Assembly (NCBI GenBank): GCA_012511975.1
Contig: JAAZEZ010000004.1
Coordinates: 1 to 32,247, forward strand
Origin: Bacteroidales bacterium
GTDB taxonomy: Bacteria; Bacteroidota; Bacteroidia; Bacteroidales; UBA932
Direction of reading: 5' to 3'
Length of the DNA: 32,247 bases
The stretch's first letter is position 1. Every line of letters starts with the position of its first letter. The position numbers were made by a program, and so were the translations under genes. Shown in pieces: positions 29,336 to 32,247 of the stretch. The notes beneath the pieces are model-generated. The model was not told the origin of the DNA, did not search any database, and saw only the letters and a program-made list of their open reading frames with translations.

Positions 29336-30619
29336 TTAGACCTGAGAGTTCCATTTCGGGCAAACCATACCGTTTTCATTAAAAAGTTTCTTTAATAGAA
29401 CTTCGTTAATCTTGATATTTTTTGTTTCTTTTTTGTAAGAATATAACTTGATGTCTTCAGTCTTCTTTGACTCAAGAATTGATTTGAATCGCTCCAGAGT
29501 GATCCAAGCATATCTCCTATCGTACGGTGAAATAGTTTTCCTATATACTGAAACGCGGCCAACGCCTTCCTCGTAGTAAACAAGCGGTTCAACGAGCAGA
29601 TATGATACGAGGGTGCTGCCATTCTCAATTAATTCTTTCGCGCAGAACAAATCAATGTCTCCTAATCTATCATCCTATGAATCAACTACTATAGGATTAT
29701 CGTGTTTTTCAAATTCATATCTGATTTCTTTTTCCAGTTTACCATTTCCATCTGCCTCAAAGACTACCCACCCTTTCGCAAGAAACACTCCTATATATCC
29801 AGGGCCTCCGGTTTTATAAAGAAATACCACATCATTGTTGCGACACCTTTTGATAAGGTTTGTCCTCCAAACTTCTCAATATTCACAAAGACCAAGTGCA
29901 TTTACTCCTTTAGCAAAAATATTCTTCTGCCATTCATGGTCATCGCTAAACATGTTAAAGTGGAAACTGTTACTATTAAGACGCTGATCAAACTTCACCT
30001 CGCTAACAGATGGCGACAATTCTGGTTCCTGTTCTTGTTCTGTTTCTTCAGGTAGAAGTGGATTAAACCTATTCCATAGGGTTTTAATTTTTGCTTTAAT
30101 GTCTGTTTTGCTATCATCCTGTTCTGCACCCATTACACTAGAACGCAGTACTGTGGTTATATTCTCAAAAACCCCTACGTAGTCCTGATCAGATAAGTCA
30201 AGCTTTAGCTTTCCCAATTCTGAGGAGATGGCATCTATCTGTGTATTATCAAGGTAGAAAATCAGTTTATTGAAGATTTCTGATCTCAATGCTATGATTT
30301 CTTCCGGTTCGACCTTGTTGTCATTCATTACCGCCCACATCTTGGAAATGAAATCAGCATAAACGGAGATTTTATTCTCATAGACCTTGATGTTCTTCTC
30401 ACGTGCCTCTTCGTTATTTGACTGACCTGTAAGAAGTTGGTTGGTAACAACTGCTGTAAAAACCACAGATAACACTACGGCGATTGTTTGAAAAAGCATA
30501 TCCTGTGCAGAGAATATCTTAGGCAGGATGGCGAATAGTCCTACAATGACAATAACAATCGCCAGATATATAAGTATCCTGACAGTGTTCAGAGATGACC
30601 TTTTAAATTTCTTATTCAT
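29336..30619 (-). pseudogene. Membrane-anchored coiled-coil protein with possible EVE/PUA-like C-terminal region, interrupted by two in-frame stops (TGA 29876-29878, TAG 29675-29677)
   Basis: ORFs 29876-30619 and 29336-29650 share one reading frame; the 75 codons between them read EVWRTNLIKRCRNNDVVFLYKTGGPGYIGVFLAKGWVVFEADGNGKLEKEIRYEFEKHDNPIVVDS*DDRLGDID. N-terminus has two predicted TM segments (ILIYLAIVIVIVGLFAIL, MLFQTIAVVLSVVFTAVVT). Confidence 0.72.
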
Positions 30620-30846
30620 AAGTTAATAATTTGATTTCCTTGATTATGTCTTTCAAAGGTAGCCAATTATTTCCGTTTAACATTTCAAACTTCCCCAACT
30701 AGAATCACTTAGGCTCAGTATCCACATTCTTTTCAAGCTGATACCGCAAATATATCTATCACGACTGCTAAAGTCAGGCAGTATTTATAATATGACAATA
30801 CATTATTCATGTGCTCAGGGCAATTTTGACAATTTTTGACATTTTC

Positions 30847-30878
30847 TTTGCAAAATGTAATATATTTATTACATTTGC
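30847..30878 (+). promoter_or_regulatory. higBA promoter overlapped by an inverted-repeat operator
   Basis: TTTG (30847-30850) - 19 nt - TACATTTG (30870-30877); inverted repeat GCAAAATGTAATA-TATT-TATTACATTTGC spans it. Confidence 0.7.
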
Positions 30879-30880
30879 AC

Positions 30881-31210
30881 ATGAGAACAATCATAAGAAG
30901 TATAGAATTTGATGAGTTTTACAACTCGCTACCTGTAAATGTTCAAAACAAGGTACAATATACTTTGAATATCATTGCAGAAGTCAAATTTGTACACACT
31001 AAGTTGGTAAAGAAGCTTGTGGATACAGATTTTTACGAGTTACGTATATCTGTAGGTAATGAATATAGAGTTGTCCTATTTACCATCGACCATGAAAGTT
31101 TTGTGGAAGCCCAACAGATACTTCTTTTAAATGGGTTTATGAAAAAGTCCGCTAAGGATTATAAGAAAGAGATTAAAAAAGCACAACAAATATTAAACAG
31201 TTTACAGTAA
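30881..31210 (+). CDS. RelE/HigB-type toxin (phage Gp49-like family)
   Basis: The start at 30881 gives MRTIIRSIEFDEFYNSLPVNVQNKVQYTLNIIAEVKFVHTKLVKKLVDTDFYELRISVGNEYRVVLFTID; stop overlaps the next start (TAATG). Confidence 0.88.
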   Translation: MRTIIRSIEFDEFYNSLPVNVQNKVQYTLNIIAEVKFVHTKLVKKLVDTDFYELRISVGNEYRVVLFTIDHESFVEAQQILLLNGFMKKSAKDYKKEIKKAQQILNSLQ

Positions 31211-31521
31211 TGAGACCAAAGATTGACACAGACAAACTCAAACATCTTCCTACCGCCGAGGAGATGTTTAAGAATGAGTACGGAGCGAAAGGCACTACTT
31301 CGCGTGATGAGTTCGATGCGAAGTCTCGTGCTTGGTACTATGCTGAGGTGCTGAAAAATGCCCGCAAATCGGCCGGAATTACCCAACAGCAACTTGCCGA
31401 CAAGATTGGTAAGAAGCGTGAGTATATTGCTATGCTCGAAAAAGGCGAAACTGATATGCAGCTCTCTACATTCATTATGATTGCAGATGCTGTCGGCTTA
31501 AAGTTCGCTTTGACCTATTGA
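31210..31521 (+). CDS. HigA-type XRE-family antitoxin
   Basis: Helix-turn-helix ARKSAGITQQQLADKIGKKREYIAMLEKGETDMQLSTFIMIADAVGLK, immediately after the toxin. Confidence 0.9.
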   Translation: MRPKIDTDKLKHLPTAEEMFKNEYGAKGTTSRDEFDAKSRAWYYAEVLKNARKSAGITQQQLADKIGKKREYIAMLEKGETDMQLSTFIMIADAVGLKFALTY

Positions 31522-31532
31522 TAAGTGTAAAT

Positions 31533-31572
31533 TGGCTTTTAGCTTTTAGCCGTTAGTTATTAGCTCGTGACG
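31533..31572. repeat. Heptad repeat tract (STRR-like)
   Basis: GGCTTTT AGCTTTT AGCCGTT AGTTATT AGCTCGT: five consecutive 7-mers with AG/GG at fixed phase. Confidence 0.75.
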
Positions 31573-31586
31573 TTTTATAATTAGCA

Positions 31587-31621
31587 CAACACCCTTTGAC
31601 CGACAAAATCAAAGGGTGTTG
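31587..31621. terminator. Hairpin, twin copy 2
   Basis: CAACACCCTTTGA-CCGACAAAA-TCAAAGGGTGTTG; arms identical to 29118-29153. Confidence 0.7.
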
Positions 31622-31658
31622 TTATATTCCGGAGTTAATTTTCTTAACTGAGGTCCCA

Positions 31659-31817
31659 TTACATACTAAAGGTTGCTATTGAAGCAAAATAATCAAACGC
31701 CTCGCGTGCCTCATTTATTTCTTTTTCAGATGCAGGCACAACCTCTTGTGCAGCTTGTTCAAAACGAGTTGCATCTTCGCCGGTAAGGAGCGGGGTTTCT
31801 TTAATTGGTTTTGCCAT
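31659..31817 (-). CDS. Small hypothetical protein (52 aa)
   Basis: The start at 31817 gives MAKPIKETPLLTGEDATRFEQAAQEVVPASEKEINEAREAFDYFASIATFSM; antitoxin-like size and composition, family not established. Confidence 0.6.
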   Translation of the reverse strand: MAKPIKETPLLTGEDATRFEQAAQEVVPASEKEINEAREAFDYFASIATFSM

Positions 31818-31931
31818 AATCTTGTTCTTTATATCAATTTCTCCACAAAGGTATGAAACAAATACTAATGAGATGTGCAGAAAAGACAATTTTGAATTCC
31901 AAATTCAAAAAATAATCAAAATTTCTGAGAA

Positions 31932-31990
31932 CTGCCACTTTTTGGCAGCGTGATTTATTTTCTTTGCAGTAGTTCAAAAAATCCTTGCAG
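31932..31990 (+). promoter_or_regulatory. Iteron element B upstream of the 32018 gene
   Basis: ACTGCCACTTTTTGGCAG palindrome then TTTGCAGTA and TTGCAGTAA; GCAG at 31945, 31966 and 31987 (21-bp steps). Shares layout with element A at 27787. Confidence 0.6.
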
Positions 31991-32017
31991 TAACAGAAAT
32001 AAAAAAGGAGCATAGTT

Positions 32018-32247
32018 ATGGAAAAGAAAAAATCTACAAGAGAAATTCTCGCGAGTATGCTTGAGTGTGAAAATTTGATTGATGATTTGGGACTTGAGTT
32101 GAAAAAGAAAAGTCTGTTGGAGTGTTTTGAGGAGGTAATTGAGAGGGCGCGAAAGAATAGGGAGTTTGGTCGGGAGTATGATGAGTACTTCTGTCTTAAC
32201 GATAAATTAATTGCTGCTAAACGCTTCGAGTTGGAGACGATTGCAGA
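32018..32247 (+). CDS. Hypothetical protein, N-terminal part (runs off the right edge)
   Basis: AAAAAGGAGCATAGTTATG (AGGAG ribosome-binding site) then MEKKKSTREILASMLECENLIDDLGLELKKKSLLECFEEVIERARKNREFGREYDEYFCLNDKLIAAKRFELETIA, open to the window end. Confidence 0.7.
   Translation, partial: MEKKKSTREILASMLECENLIDDLGLELKKKSLLECFEEVIERARKNREFGREYDEYFCLNDKLIAAKRFELETIA

Noticed and set aside
29876-29878. TGA as a selenocysteine codon
   Set aside because: No selenoprotein family resemblance at this position and a second stop (TAG) follows in the same frame; decay or polymorphism is simpler.
29702-30055. 117-aa plus ORF
   Set aside because: Antisense to the interrupted membrane/EVE-like gene; the minus frame continues through this region with protein-like sequence.
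31533-31990. Possible CRISPR array from the repeated GCAG and heptad units
   Set aside because: Units are 7 or 21 bp without repeat-spacer alternation, and no cas genes are present.

Overview
Bacteroidales-type chromosomal window; this assignment rests on SusC/SusD pairs, TAnnTTTG promoter boxes and gene content. Positions 1-25.4 kb are mostly conserved: a divergent pair of SusC/RagA TonB receptors (the left one truncated by the window edge and absent from the ORF track), a SusD lipoprotein, a minus-strand guaB / PPIase lipoprotein / SurA-like / OstA-like cluster, a radical SAM protein, an NlpC/P60 plus dipeptide epimerase pair, rpsO-pnp, tRNA-Pro(CGG), a zinc metalloprotease, a TrmH-type methyltransferase and glyA. 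From about 25.45 kb to the end the character changes to an accessory island: a RecA/RadA-like ATPase overlapping a DUF932-like gene, a PD-(D/E)XK nuclease-like protein, a gene readable in one frame across two in-frame stops (membrane/coiled-coil N-terminus with a possible EVE/PUA-like C-terminus), a HigBA-type toxin-antitoxin operon and short divergent genes. The best candidates for something undescribed are: the ATPase/DUF932-like/nuclease cluster; a 21-bp-phased GCAG iteron element present upstream of two accessory genes; the twice-interrupted membrane-EVE-like gene, plus a separate lipoprotein gene with a single in-frame TAG; 7-nt-periodic repeats between genes and inside the ostA-like coding sequence; and twin hairpins with identical 13-bp arms flanking part of the island. 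All family calls come from reading motifs; no searches were run.
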